Origin: CAYNYI01 sp964401455
GTDB taxonomy: Bacteria > Fibrobacterota > OXYB2-FULL-49-7 > CAYNYI01
Direction: 5' to 3'
DNA length: 42,484 nucleotides
Assembly (NCBI GenBank): GCA_964401455.1
Contig: CAYNYI010000009.1
Span: forward strand, 1-42,484
Made by a program: the position numbers and the translations under genes. Shown here one piece after another: positions 1-8,372 of this stretch. The notes below the pieces were generated by a model. The model had not been told where the DNA came from, did not search any database, and worked only from the letters and a program-made list of their open reading frames with translations. Each line of letters starts with the position of its first letter. The stretch's first letter is position 1.

Positions 1-168
1 CTTGATACAAACTTTTAAAATCAACTGATTGTCCAATTCCATCTGAAGCAAAACACTGTCTCCTATCATAACAACGGCTTCAACTGTTACTCCAACGGTA
101 ACGATTACCTCTATAACTATTTCAATCGTAAGACCCATATCTGTCAAATAGGTCATTGACAAATTAAC
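1..168 (-). CDS. Shifted-frame continuation of the repeat lipoprotein (partial, runs off window)
   Basis: After the stop of the neighbouring gene at 164-166, the minus strand stays open in the next frame for 56 codons to the window edge with no stop. The translated text resembles the start of another repeat of the upstream protein: VTVEAVVMIGD here against VAVEARIYVYINGE in the first repeat, preceded by TVNLSMTYLTD where the earlier repeat has SISISALDTN. This suggests the coding sequence really continues and that a one-base shift near 164-172 creates the stop. An independent start at ATG 156-154 is possible, but it has no convincing ribosome binding site. Seen: open frame and motif similarity. 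Inferred: same gene. Confidence 0.45.
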
Positions 169-1504
169 CGTCACCCGGGTTATCAGGGCTGAAGACCATT
201 TTTTTTCTGTAGCCTACGGTTATGGATTCTTTTAGAACCCCGTTTCCGTTCCAATAAACATCGATATATTTAATCAGACTGTCATTTTTATCATAAGCGG
301 CAACGAAAAAATTCATAGTGGTATCAGTGGTAACATCAAGAGATGAAACGCCCGAGATTTCTCCGGATCCGTCAAGGCTGACTTCTTTTATTGTATCCGC
401 GTCGGCGGTTGTATCAGTAAGGACGCGGATTTTTGCTATGCTTGAAAATCCCGATACCGAGTAATCTCCGGTGGAGATATTCGTGTCAAGAGCGCTTATT
501 GATATGCTACCGTCCATTCCGTTTGCGTCCGGAAGGAACTTTACGGTAGAACCTTTGGTACCTTCTATGAACTGTCCGGGAGTTCCCGTTGTATTCCACT
601 CGGCTTCTACAGGTCCTGTAATATTTCCGTTTTTATCTACGCCCATGGCGGCAAGAATCATGGTATCCGACATAGTTGATGTCATCTCATCCATGCTGAA
701 ATATTCGCCGTTTATATAGACATAAATTCTCGCCTCTACTGCTACATCTGTTATAATTCTAAATGCAACCGTACAGTTTTCAATTTCTTTCTCAAAAGTT
801 TCTCCCGGTGTGTTGGGTACACTTACTGTTACGGGTAACGGCGCTTCGGGGCAATTGTGTACAGGGTTCCCGTTTTTATTATGCGGAATAAGCTTTTTGG
901 GGTCACCCGCTGTAATCTGATCGCATGCCGGCGCACCATTGTTTTCTCCGGAGCCTCCTTCTTCGGAACATCCTTCGGGCTTCCAGGTGTCAGGCTCGAT
1001 GTCCTGATCAGCCATCATTATGATTTTCTCAATTTCAGGATTATCGCAGCCTGTTTCGGTTAGAAAAGCCCTTATAGTCAAAAGGCCGCCGCCTTTAGAA
1101 AAGTTTTCTATATACGCGTTAATTTCCTCTGCAGTATTTGCTGAATCGAGTCCGGTTCCGGAAACCTCAGTCCATTCGCCTTCCTTAACGCAGTACCATT
1201 TTGTCCCGCCGTCCGGGCTTAGCACATAGCGGGCATTAAAACAATTTGTGTCCGGTATTTCGGTGAATGTCTTTATTTTAACAAAAGGGATCCCGTAAGC
1301 GGTCTTAACTGTAATCGAGGCAAAATCACACGTTGCGCCCGAAGGGTTGAGAATTGCTGAGGATGCCCCGAAAGAGATACTGTCTGTGCTGTAGTCAAAA
1401 AATGTTGAATTGGAGCTGTTGAAATCAATCTCCACAAAATTGTCCGTAAGAGCAGAGTAACCGCAGCTTGACAGTGCCGCTAAAATCAGTAAAAGCTTAG
1501 TCAT
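164..1504 (-). CDS. Putative surface lipoprotein with tandem beta-rich repeats, probably frameshifted
   Basis: I do not recognise a named family. The start chosen is ATG 1504, preceded by a GGGGGGA ribosome binding site; an in-frame ATG 18 codons upstream lacks one. The N-terminus is a signal peptide with a possible lipobox (LSSC), so the product is probably exported and lipid-anchored. The middle is cysteine-containing and Gly/Pro-rich. The C-terminal half holds at least two related units, each with a VDKNGN or YDKNDS step, a following W-x(2-3)-G stretch and a Phe-(Leu/Ser)-Pro-Asp step (about residues 240-446). The second unit stops abruptly after PGDG, in the middle of a repeat, and coding continues in another frame (1-168). 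A role in adhesion or envelope structure is only a guess. Confidence 0.6.
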   Translation of the reverse strand: MTKLLLILAALSSCGYSALTDNFVEIDFNSSNSTFFDYSTDSISFGASSAILNPSGATCDFASITVKTAYGIPFVKIKTFTEIPDTNCFNARYVLSPDGGTKWYCVKEGEWTEVSGTGLDSANTAEEINAYIENFSKGGGLLTIRAFLTETGCDNPEIEKIIMMADQDIEPDTWKPEGCSEEGGSGENNGAPACDQITAGDPKKLIPHNKNGNPVHNCPEAPLPVTVSVPNTPGETFEKEIENCTVAFRIITDVAVEARIYVYINGEYFSMDEMTSTMSDTMILAAMGVDKNGNITGPVEAEWNTTGTPGQFIEGTKGSTVKFLPDANGMDGSISISALDTNISTGDYSVSGFSSIAKIRVLTDTTADADTIKEVSLDGSGEISGVSSLDVTTDTTMNFFVAAYDKNDSLIKYIDVYWNGNGVLKESITVGYRKKMVFSPDNPGDG

Positions 1505-1695
1505 GACATCCCCCCGATTATAAATAATTTTGATCTTACTGGATTTGAATGTAAACATGGTACATTAAGATTATATCAAAAGAAAAAAGAAAATACCAGG
1601 TTCTACATGAGAAACCACAGACAGTTTTATGCCTCTTCTTTTTAGGGACAGAAATGTCAGCCGGTGACGGAAGACACAGAAATAGGAAAGGACCA

Positions 1696-2904
1696 TTATA
1701 TGGTTCGGATACGGATAAAATTCCTTTTACCCGCTTTAATAATCAATCCGTCTGTAGGATTAATTGTGAGCGCAGGGTCGGAAATTTTTTTGTCATCCAT
1801 ACTGACGCCGTTGTTTTTGATTAGGCGCTTTGCCTCGCCGCGGCTCGCCGTAAGTCCGCAGTCGCATAAAAGATCAATTATTTTGACCGGCGACCCGCCG
1901 TGTTTGAATTCGGGTATATTCTCCCCGGCTGTTTTACCCGCATGAATGGCTTTTTCGGTTTGCTCTGCTTTTTCCGCTTCCACTTCCGAGTAATACTGGG
2001 ATATTATGTCTTTGGCAAGCCGGGATTTAGCATCGGGATAATTTAGAGATCCTTTTTCGACATCCTTTCGCATTGCGGAGAGATTTTCGGGGGTTATATC
2101 CGTAAGAAGTTCGTACCAGTCAAACAATATGCTGTCAGGTATGTTGAATATTTTATGATACATTACCTGAGGGGGTTCGTCTATGCCCACATAATTCCCG
2201 ATGCTTTTACTCATTTTTTTCTCACCGCAAGTGCCCAGAAGTATAGGCATAAAAAGCCCGGCTTGAGGTTCCTGGCCTTCCGCTTTCTGAAGGTCTCTTC
2301 CGACCAGAACATTGAACTTCTGGTCTGTGCCTCCAATTTCGAAATCAGATTTTACAACCACCGAATCCCATCCTTGCATCAGGGGATAAAGAAACTCATG
2401 AATGCATATCGGTGTACCGTCGCGGTAGCGGTTTTGAAAGTCTTCCCGTTCAAGCATCTGGGCTACGGTCATTGAAGAGGTAAGTTTGAGAATATCTCTG
2501 AAATTCATTTTGCCGAACCAATCGCCGTTATAAACGACTTCGGTTTTTTCTTTGTCAACAATCTTAAAAAACTGTTTCTGATAATGTTCCGCATTTGTCA
2601 GAACTTCTTCATGGGTGATCTGAGGGCGAGTTTTATTTCTTCCGCTCGGATCTCCCACTGTGGCGGTATAATCACCTATTATAAGCACCACGCTGTGACC
2701 GAGTTCCTGAAACTGGGCAAGTTTTCGCATTACGACGGTGAAACCAAGGTGAATATCCGGGGCTGTCGGATCAACTCCAAGCTTAACCCGGAGAGGTTTC
2801 CCCGTTTCGACGGATTTGGTGATTTTCTTTTTTATATCACCTTCGGGAACGGACTCAACAATACCGCGTTTTATTAATTTTATCTGTCTTTCCGGGTCGG
2901 ACAT
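1696..2904 (-). CDS. tyrS: Tyrosyl-tRNA synthetase
   Basis: Charges tRNA-Tyr with tyrosine in the cytoplasm. This is a class I synthetase with an HLGF version of the HIGH motif at residues 52-55, a KMSKS loop at 230-234 and a C-terminal S4 RNA-binding domain from about residue 335. The N-terminal region (GVDPTAPDIHLGF, then GDYTATVGDPSGRN) matches the TyrZ-like bacterial subgroup, and 402 residues is the usual length. Start ATG 2904 has an AGGAG ribosome binding site five bases upstream. It is divergent from the rseC-like gene with about 85 bases between them. I see no clear hairpin terminator in the 190 bases between its stop and the next minus-strand gene. Confidence 0.95.
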   Translation of the reverse strand: MSDPERQIKLIKRGIVESVPEGDIKKKITKSVETGKPLRVKLGVDPTAPDIHLGFTVVMRKLAQFQELGHSVVLIIGDYTATVGDPSGRNKTRPQITHEEVLTNAEHYQKQFFKIVDKEKTEVVYNGDWFGKMNFRDILKLTSSMTVAQMLEREDFQNRYRDGTPICIHEFLYPLMQGWDSVVVKSDFEIGGTDQKFNVLVGRDLQKAEGQEPQAGLFMPILLGTCGEKKMSKSIGNYVGIDEPPQVMYHKIFNIPDSILFDWYELLTDITPENLSAMRKDVEKGSLNYPDAKSRLAKDIISQYYSEVEAEKAEQTEKAIHAGKTAGENIPEFKHGGSPVKIIDLLCDCGLTASRGEAKRLIKNNGVSMDDKKISDPALTINPTDGLIIKAGKRNFIRIRTI

Positions 2905-2974
2905 TCAGTCTCCTTTTTTGCATTAAGAATGGATCTAAAATAATTAATCATAGCTTAAATATGAGATACTTTTT

Positions 2975-2980
2975 TATATT
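2975..2980 (+). promoter_or_regulatory. Candidate -10 box for a leaderless rseC-like transcript
   Basis: TATATT ends nine bases before the ATG at 2990, and no Shine-Dalgarno lies between. A start site about seven bases downstream of the -10 would leave almost no leader. No good -35 hexamer is visible, so this is weak alone; it gains support from the same arrangement before five other genes in the window. Confidence 0.3.
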
Positions 2981-2989
2981 CTAACTTAC

Positions 2990-3415
2990 ATGCAAGAAGG
3001 AATAGTCGTTAAAAAAAATAAAGATACGGTTATAATAGCTACAGATGCCGCGGGTGAAGTTTGTGTCTCGTGTACACTTAAGCACGGTTGTCATGCTATA
3101 GCCGGAGAGCCTTCTAAACGCAGTATCAGGGCGGCCAATCCGGCAGGAGCCGATAAGGGCGACAAGGTGCGGTTTGAAATGGCTGAAGGTACCAGAATAT
3201 TAATTTTTGCTCTTATTTTTATTTTACCTGTACTTGTAATGTTTGGCGCCTATTATGTTTCTTGTACATTTTTTGACAAAGAGTCTGTTTCAGCTATCAT
3301 CTCAATCTTATCTCTTCCTGTTACTGTAATGTTTTTGAAAATTTTTGAGAAACAGGTAAATCGCAGAAAACCGTCCGTCACGGTTGTCGAGATAATTTCA
3401 AAGGGAGCCTCATGA
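2990..3415 (+). CDS. RseC/MucC-family membrane protein
   Basis: Resembles RseC, an inner-membrane protein linked in proteobacteria to sigma-E control and to the SoxR-reducing Rnf/Rsx system. Seen: 141 residues; an N-terminal soluble part with a C-x2-C-x5-C motif (Cys25, Cys28, Cys34) typical of the family; then two membrane segments (about residues 69-90 and 98-116) and a short basic tail. Length fits the family. It stands alone ahead of a coiled-coil membrane protein, with no rnf genes in the window, so its redox partner cannot be told from context. No Shine-Dalgarno precedes the ATG. The family call is fairly firm; the role in this organism is open. Confidence 0.75.
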   Translation: MQEGIVVKKNKDTVIIATDAAGEVCVSCTLKHGCHAIAGEPSKRSIRAANPAGADKGDKVRFEMAEGTRILIFALIFILPVLVMFGAYYVSCTFFDKESVSAIISILSLPVTVMFLKIFEKQVNRRKPSVTVVEIISKGAS

Positions 3416-3445
3416 GTCTTTTTTACATATTGACTTAAGACTCAT
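3412..3445 (+). promoter_or_regulatory. Inverted repeat overlapping a -35 box
   Basis: ATGAGTCTT (3412-3420) and AAGACTCAT (3437-3445) are perfect 9-base inverted arms separated by 16 bases. The left arm overlaps the stop codon of the rseC-like gene. The loop contains the TTGACT -35 hexamer (3430-3435) of the next gene. It could be an operator or a weak terminator; there is no downstream T tract typical of an intrinsic terminator. Confidence 0.4.
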
Positions 3446-3459
3446 ACTGGACTTATTTT
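3430..3459 (+). promoter_or_regulatory. Promoter of the coiled-coil membrane protein, probably leaderless
   Basis: TTGACT (3430-3435), an 18-base spacer and TATTTT (3454-3459) form a good sigma-70-type promoter. The predicted start point, about seven bases after the -10, falls on the ATG at 3465. There is no ribosome binding site in the five bases between. Confidence 0.55.
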
Positions 3460-3464
3460 TAGCT

Positions 3465-4586
3465 ATGCAGAAATTTCTGACTTTCCTACTTATTATATTT
3501 ATCCTTGGTTTTATCGGTGTGCGCTATTCTGTCTTCTCAGAATTTTTCGGTGCAGACGATTCTCTTAGCAAACAGACCATACAGGGTACCGGGGATACAG
3601 TGGATGATTTCCGCGATGAGGCTTATAACAATCTTCTTGAATACAGGGGACGACTCTTAAAAGAAATCAGCGAGATAGAGCTCATAATCAGGCAGGAAAT
3701 GCGAATCGGTAATAATGCCGAAGAAGAAAAAGAGACACTGCGTCAACTGAAAAATAAGCTTTCAAAAATAAAAAAACAGATCTCCGCAAAAATACCCGCT
3801 GATTATTCTCCTCCCGATATATCGAAAAAGAAAACTGTTGTCCGTGATCTGTCCGTAAAGCTTGATTCAGAAAGGTTTTCTTCGGTAAATACAATACTGC
3901 AAAGCGCAATCGGCGTACTTATAATCTTTATTTTAATTCTCATGATCCGTCTGAAAATTCAGTCCGGCAAATCAGTAAAAAGAAAAAAATCAGGTGAAAA
4001 TTTTGCCGACGACCGTTTTGTTTCGGATAAAGTCTCTTCTCCCGGAGACAATATGGATCTTGTCGGAACAAAAGGTCTTCCGGATATTTCCGTGGCCGGT
4101 ACGCCTGATCCTTTTAAAAATACTGCCCGGAAATCAGCCGGCGGTGTAAAAATAACAAAGGAAAAGCAGCAGCTTGAGTCTATACTCTCTAAAATACGCG
4201 GAATAGCCGAGGAATCAGAGAAAAAATTTCAGAGCAGCAGGCATTCTGAAGATGAAAAGCCGACTCCTGATTCCGGGATAAATCTGGAAAAGATAAAGAG
4301 CAGCTTGAATTCAGATTCGTCATTTGAGAGACCGTCTCTAAAAAGCAATAATCTGGCTGATGAACTTCTTGATCCGGTACGGCCAAAGACTTATACCCCT
4401 GAAAAAAACATCACCGGAGAAGAGGAGCAAATCCGAAATAAAGAAAAGTCCTCTAAAGGAGCCGATATAGTTAACAAAGTGTACAGTTTGGCAGACGAAG
4501 GGCTAAACAACGAAGAAATAGCCGGGAAAATGCGTATATCTCTGAATCAGGTTAGTCTGATAATGAAATTTCGCAAGACACGCTGA
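3465..4586 (+). CDS. Membrane protein with coiled coil and C-terminal helix-turn-helix-like motif
   Basis: Not assigned to a named family. Residues 1-24 form a hydrophobic N-terminal segment, about 45-110 is charged and coiled-coil-like, and about 143-163 is a second membrane helix. A long, low-complexity, Lys/Ser/Glu-rich linker follows. The last 38 residues read like a small DNA-binding-type helical module (VYSLADEGLNNEEIAGKM followed by SLNQVSLIMKF), similar to the C-terminal motif of DUF6115/DUF2802-type proteins often found near motility genes. No motility genes are present here. The soluble tail is probably cytoplasmic. It is convergent with trpS, with only 11 bases between the stops. 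Function unknown. Confidence 0.65.
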   Translation: MQKFLTFLLIIFILGFIGVRYSVFSEFFGADDSLSKQTIQGTGDTVDDFRDEAYNNLLEYRGRLLKEISEIELIIRQEMRIGNNAEEEKETLRQLKNKLSKIKKQISAKIPADYSPPDISKKKTVVRDLSVKLDSERFSSVNTILQSAIGVLIIFILILMIRLKIQSGKSVKRKKSGENFADDRFVSDKVSSPGDNMDLVGTKGLPDISVAGTPDPFKNTARKSAGGVKITKEKQQLESILSKIRGIAEESEKKFQSSRHSEDEKPTPDSGINLEKIKSSLNSDSSFERPSLKSNNLADELLDPVRPKTYTPEKNITGEEEQIRNKEKSSKGADIVNKVYSLADEGLNNEEIAGKMRISLNQVSLIMKFRKTR

Positions 4587-4597
4587 AAAACAAATTT

Positions 4598-5593
4598 TTA
4601 GAAGTCATAATCGGTGCCCATTGCCGTTTTTACCTCTGATATGGTTTCGGCTGCTGTTTCATGGCACTTTTCAGCGCTTTCTGAAAGAAATGATCTGACT
4701 TCCCGTAATTTGTCTTTTTTGAGTTCGATGTAGCGCTCCCGTATTCCCTTTAGAGCAGAATTAATATTATCGGCGAGGATCTGTTTACACTGGACGCAGC
4801 CTATTTCTGCATTCCTGCAGGATTTGTCTATTTCCGAACACTTATTTTCATCTGTGAAACTTCCGTGCAGGCTGTATATATTGCAGATCTCCGGATTTCC
4901 GGGATCTTTTCTTCTCATTCTTCCGGGATCGGTCACCGCTGTTTTAATTTTAGAGGCTGTTTCCTCATCAGAATCGGTAAGGAAAATACAGCCTTCAGGC
5001 ATTGTCTTTGACATTTTTTTCGAAGGGTCGGTAAGCGACATTATTCTCGCGTCTTTGCCTATTATTTCTTCCGCATCCGGGAAAACCTCAGAATAGCGGT
5101 TATTGAATTTTCTGCTCAGCTCTCTGCAAAGTTCAATATGCTGGACCTGGTCCTCGCCAACCGGAACTTTTTCGGCTTTATAAAGAATAATGTCGGCAGC
5201 CTGAAGTACCGGATAGCTTAAAAGCCCCAGGTTAATATTGTTTGAATGCTGACCGCTTTTATCTTTAAACTGAGTCATTCTCTCAAGATGTCCAAGAGGG
5301 GTAACAGTACTTAGAATCCAGGATAATTCTGTATGGAGCGGTACCGAAGACTGAACAAAAAGCCGGCATTTTCCCTTCTCGAGGCCGCAGGCCATTAAGA
5401 CCGCCGCAGTTTCGAGCACAGCGTCCCGAAGCCCTGCGGGATCATATTCTATCGTCATGGCATGGTAGTCCACCACAGAGAAAATCGCATCGTAGTCTTC
5501 CTGCAGTCTGACCCAGGATTTTACAGCTCCGAGGTAGTTTCCAAGATGTATGCGCCCTGTCGGCTGAATGCCGCTGAAAAGTCTTTTTCTCAT
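4598..5593 (-). CDS. trpS: Tryptophanyl-tRNA synthetase with probable iron-sulfur cysteine set
   Basis: Charges tRNA-Trp with tryptophan. It is a class I enzyme of 331 residues, with HLGN (HIGH equivalent) at residues 16-19 inside SGIQPTGRIHLGNYLGA and a KMSKT loop at about 193-197. Start ATG 5593 is preceded by AGGAG. The C-terminal anticodon-binding part carries Cys237, Cys259, Cys266 and Cys269 in a C-x21-C-x6-C-x2-C pattern (plus Cys252). This closely matches the pattern known to hold a [4Fe-4S] cluster in Thermotoga maritima TrpRS. The enzyme call is firm; the cluster is an inference from spacing. Confidence 0.95.
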   Translation of the reverse strand: MRKRLFSGIQPTGRIHLGNYLGAVKSWVRLQEDYDAIFSVVDYHAMTIEYDPAGLRDAVLETAAVLMACGLEKGKCRLFVQSSVPLHTELSWILSTVTPLGHLERMTQFKDKSGQHSNNINLGLLSYPVLQAADIILYKAEKVPVGEDQVQHIELCRELSRKFNNRYSEVFPDAEEIIGKDARIMSLTDPSKKMSKTMPEGCIFLTDSDEETASKIKTAVTDPGRMRRKDPGNPEICNIYSLHGSFTDENKCSEIDKSCRNAEIGCVQCKQILADNINSALKGIRERYIELKKDKLREVRSFLSESAEKCHETAAETISEVKTAMGTDYDF

Positions 5594-5744
5594 AAGTAAA
5601 AACTCCTTTTAAACAGGTCAAATTATAAAACAATTCCTGTTTATGCTTCAATAAAAAAGAAAATATCCTTAGAGGATTTTATTATCTTATATCTGAAATA
5701 TTCGGGTAGTATGTTTTACCTTTTAAACTGGAGATGTTAATAAA

Positions 5745-6374
5745 ATGAGGAATTTCAGTATTATTTCGATGTTGTTATTGTCTCTTGTTTTTTTTGCGTC
5801 AGCAGAGGATTCAACAGAGAACTTTTGGAAACATAAAAATAATTATGGTTTTGCAGCCGGAATTACAAGCGGATACGGGTTAAGCTACAGAAGGCATATT
5901 ACCGGACTGAGTTCGGTCCAGATAAATTTCTTTCCGTATTTCACAAAAGAAATATATGATACTACTGAAACCATGTCCGATTATTATTATGATCAAAGGC
6001 AGGGATGGGAAAGAAGCGGTATAATCTCTTTAGGTGCTATGTATAACCGTTATTTTGACAATGAAGGAGAGATTGCCGTTATAGGGGCTGCGGGCGGCAA
6101 TATCCACCTTGAACTTAACGAAGAAGACTACAAAGAATATATCGATACATACATTATGGACGGTGACACTGAAATCTCGAAAATCCAGACTATTCACCGT
6201 AAACGCAAATTTTCTAAAACCACATTTACAACAGGCGCCTCGGTTGGCGGGGAATTAAGAATATGGCGCATATATGTGAATCTCCTTGCCGGGGCTCGGG
6301 TTTATTATACTCTCGAGACAAAAGAGTATGGTACTACTCTTTCTGTAGAAACAGCAGGCTATGTCGGGTTTTAA
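5745..6374 (+). CDS. Exported barrel-like protein of unknown function
   Basis: No family recognised. A typical signal peptide (about residues 1-20, ending in FASA before EDS) points to export. The mature part is rich in aromatic residues and in alternating hydrophobic/polar stretches, such as GFAAGITSGYGLSYRR and TTGASVGGELRIWRIYVNL, and its C-terminus ends in Phe. This fits a small outer-membrane beta-barrel. Start ATG 5745 follows GGAG with an 11-base spacer. Its end overlaps the holB start by 14 bases, so it heads the replication/translation gene chain. The connection with holB is probably only transcriptional. Confidence 0.6.
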   Translation: MRNFSIISMLLLSLVFFASAEDSTENFWKHKNNYGFAAGITSGYGLSYRRHITGLSSVQINFFPYFTKEIYDTTETMSDYYYDQRQGWERSGIISLGAMYNRYFDNEGEIAVIGAAGGNIHLELNEEDYKEYIDTYIMDGDTEISKIQTIHRKRKFSKTTFTTGASVGGELRIWRIYVNLLAGARVYYTLETKEYGTTLSVETAGYVGF

Positions 6375-7515
6375 ATTCAGAAGAACACCCGGTCAAAAAA
6401 GTGTTGAGAAGACCCTCGATAATGTTCTTTCTTCGGGCAAAATACATCACGCTTTTCTGTTTACAGGCCCTGAGGGCTGTGGGAAACTGTCGGCGGCCCT
6501 GGAATTTGCGGCGGCTTTATTGTGCAGAGAAAAACAAGGAGAAATCCCGTGCGGTGTCTGTCATTCTTGCAAAAAGTCCGAAAAAGGCTCCCATCCGGAT
6601 CTTTCGGTTTTTTTCCCGTTTATTACAAAAGGCAATACAGCTTCATCTGATAGAGACCGTGTCAGTAAATTCATAGAATCAACTGGTATAGAGCCCCCCA
6701 TAGGGGAAAAATCATATGAAGGGCTTGAAGCGACGGTTAGAGATATGCTTTTAAAAAATCCCTATTCAGATATTTTCCGTTCATCGGGTCTTTCTATTCA
6801 TACTGCGGAGGTAAAAGAAGCGATAGACAAAATTATAAGTAAGCCATTCGAGTCCGATTCATCGGTTACAATAATTACCGAATGTGAACGAATGAATAAT
6901 ATCGCCGCAAATAAATTTCTAAAAACACTCGAAGAACCGCCCCCCTCTTCAAGAATAATTCTTGTTACCTCAAAACCGGACCTCCTCCTCCCGACTATAA
7001 GATCAAGAACAAGCATTGTGAGATTTAGGCCGCTTTTGCCGGGAGAAGTCAAGGATATTCTAATATCCAGGTTCGGAGTTTTGGAAGAAGACGCTTCTAA
7101 AGCTTCGGAAGATTCGCTCGGTAATGTAAAAAGAGCAGCTTCTCTCGTAGGGATGGATTCTGAAGAAATCCGCGCCGATGCTTCCGAGTTGCTTGAATCA
7201 ATATTATCCGGACGTTCGAAAGCTCTTTCCTGTTACGAATCGCTTATAAAAAACGATAAATCTCACATACAGAATGTCCTGGAACATGTATTGATTATTC
7301 TGTATGATATTTTTATATTTCATAATGTAAAGAAAGAGGAAAATAATTTTATATCTAATAAAATCAAACACTTCTTGGAGGAGTTAGACAACACGGATTT
7401 AGAAGTATTTAAGAATTCCACAGAGAAAGCGCTGTATGCTCTCAAGAAAAACGCAGCTCCATCCCCCCTTCTTTACTCATACTTTTTATTTTTGACCTCT
7501 GAAGAGAAAGCCTGA
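6361..7515 (+). CDS. holB: DNA polymerase III delta prime subunit
   Basis: Clamp-loader subunit that helps place the sliding clamp on DNA. Seen: Walker A-like GPEGCGKL at residues 36-43; the zinc-binding C-x8-C-x2-C-x2-C (Cys55, 64, 67, 70) typical of DnaX/HolB proteins; the ITECERMNNIAANKFLKTLEEPP stretch (split here as ITECERMNN and AANKFLKTLEEPP); and RSRTSIVRF, where the family has an SRC motif with Cys and this protein has Thr. At 384 residues it is slightly longer than many. The start overlaps the preceding gene, and ricT follows after two bases. Neighbouring holB and ricT are also seen in Firmicutes, which supports both calls. Confidence 0.9.
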   Translation: MSGFKFRRTPGQKSVEKTLDNVLSSGKIHHAFLFTGPEGCGKLSAALEFAAALLCREKQGEIPCGVCHSCKKSEKGSHPDLSVFFPFITKGNTASSDRDRVSKFIESTGIEPPIGEKSYEGLEATVRDMLLKNPYSDIFRSSGLSIHTAEVKEAIDKIISKPFESDSSVTIITECERMNNIAANKFLKTLEEPPPSSRIILVTSKPDLLLPTIRSRTSIVRFRPLLPGEVKDILISRFGVLEEDASKASEDSLGNVKRAASLVGMDSEEIRADASELLESILSGRSKALSCYESLIKNDKSHIQNVLEHVLIILYDIFIFHNVKKEENNFISNKIKHFLEELDNTDLEVFKNSTEKALYALKKNAAPSPLLYSYFLFLTSEEKA

Positions 7516-7517
7516 AA

Positions 7518-8372
7518 ATGAGTCAGACAGATAAAACAGAAAAAAACACATCAGACAGCCCTGACAAGAAAAACGATATTGTTGAAGTTCAGTTCAAGGG
7601 AAACCGGAAACATTATTATCTCAAGCCGTCTAGTATAAAGCTTTTCCCGGGAGAATACGTTAAAGTTGAGGTTGACCGCGGGATAGATATAGGAAGGGTC
7701 TCTTTAACCGGCCATCTTGTCGGTTTGAAAAAGGTCAGCGTGGAGGACTTTAAAATAATAACAAAGGCCTCGCGTTCTGAAATCTCAGAATTGATGAAGA
7801 TAAGAGAAGAAGAATTGAAAATGGCCTCAACCTGCAGAGGAAAAATAAAAAGCCATGGTCTGAAAATGAAACTTGTTGATGCGGAAATGAGATTTGATAA
7901 AAGTAAACTGACATTTTATTTTACCGCGGACCAGAGAGTTGATTTCCGACAGCTTGTCAAAGATCTTGCTTCAGAATACCGTACGAGAATAGAATTGAGA
8001 CAAATCGGTGTGCGTGACGAGGCTAGAAGAATGGGCGGTGTGGGTATATGCGGCTGCGATTTATGCTGTACTACGCATATTAAAGATTTTGCTCATATAA
8101 ATACACAGATGGCAAAGGAGCAGAATCTTTCTCTGAATCCACAGAAAATATCAGGCAATTGCGGGCGTCTTTTATGCTGTCTAAAATATGAACTTCCTTT
8201 CTATAAAAAAGCGTATGGGGCAATGCCTGCTCCCGGCTCAAGATACAAAACCGAAAGCGGAACCGGGACGGTAAAAAATGTAGATATTTTTAAGAACATG
8301 ATTACCGTCAGACACCAGGACGGATTAGAGGAAAAAGTCACACCGTCAAAAGGCAATAAAAATAATGAATAA
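7518..8372 (+). CDS. ricT: PSP1 domain protein RicT (YaaT family)
   Basis: A 284-residue PSP1-domain protein. In Bacillus subtilis RicT (YaaT) forms the RicAFT complex, which carries iron-sulfur clusters and affects RNA processing and phosphorelay. Seen: the family core with GGVGICGCDLCCTTHI and, further on, SGNCGRLLCCLKYE, giving a dense set of conserved cysteines around residues 178-220. An acidic/polar N-terminal tail precedes the domain. It sits two bases after holB and overlaps metG by eight bases, so it is expected to be co-translated. No RicA or RicF homologue is visible in the window. Confidence 0.88.
   Translation: MSQTDKTEKNTSDSPDKKNDIVEVQFKGNRKHYYLKPSSIKLFPGEYVKVEVDRGIDIGRVSLTGHLVGLKKVSVEDFKIITKASRSEISELMKIREEELKMASTCRGKIKSHGLKMKLVDAEMRFDKSKLTFYFTADQRVDFRQLVKDLASEYRTRIELRQIGVRDEARRMGGVGICGCDLCCTTHIKDFAHINTQMAKEQNLSLNPQKISGNCGRLLCCLKYELPFYKKAYGAMPAPGSRYKTESGTGTVKNVDIFKNMITVRHQDGLEEKVTPSKGNKNNE

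Noticed and set aside
1505..1558. Upstream in-frame ATG (1558) for the repeat lipoprotein
   Set aside because: It would place 18 polar residues ahead of the signal peptide and has no ribosome binding site, whereas ATG 1504 has GGGGGGA.
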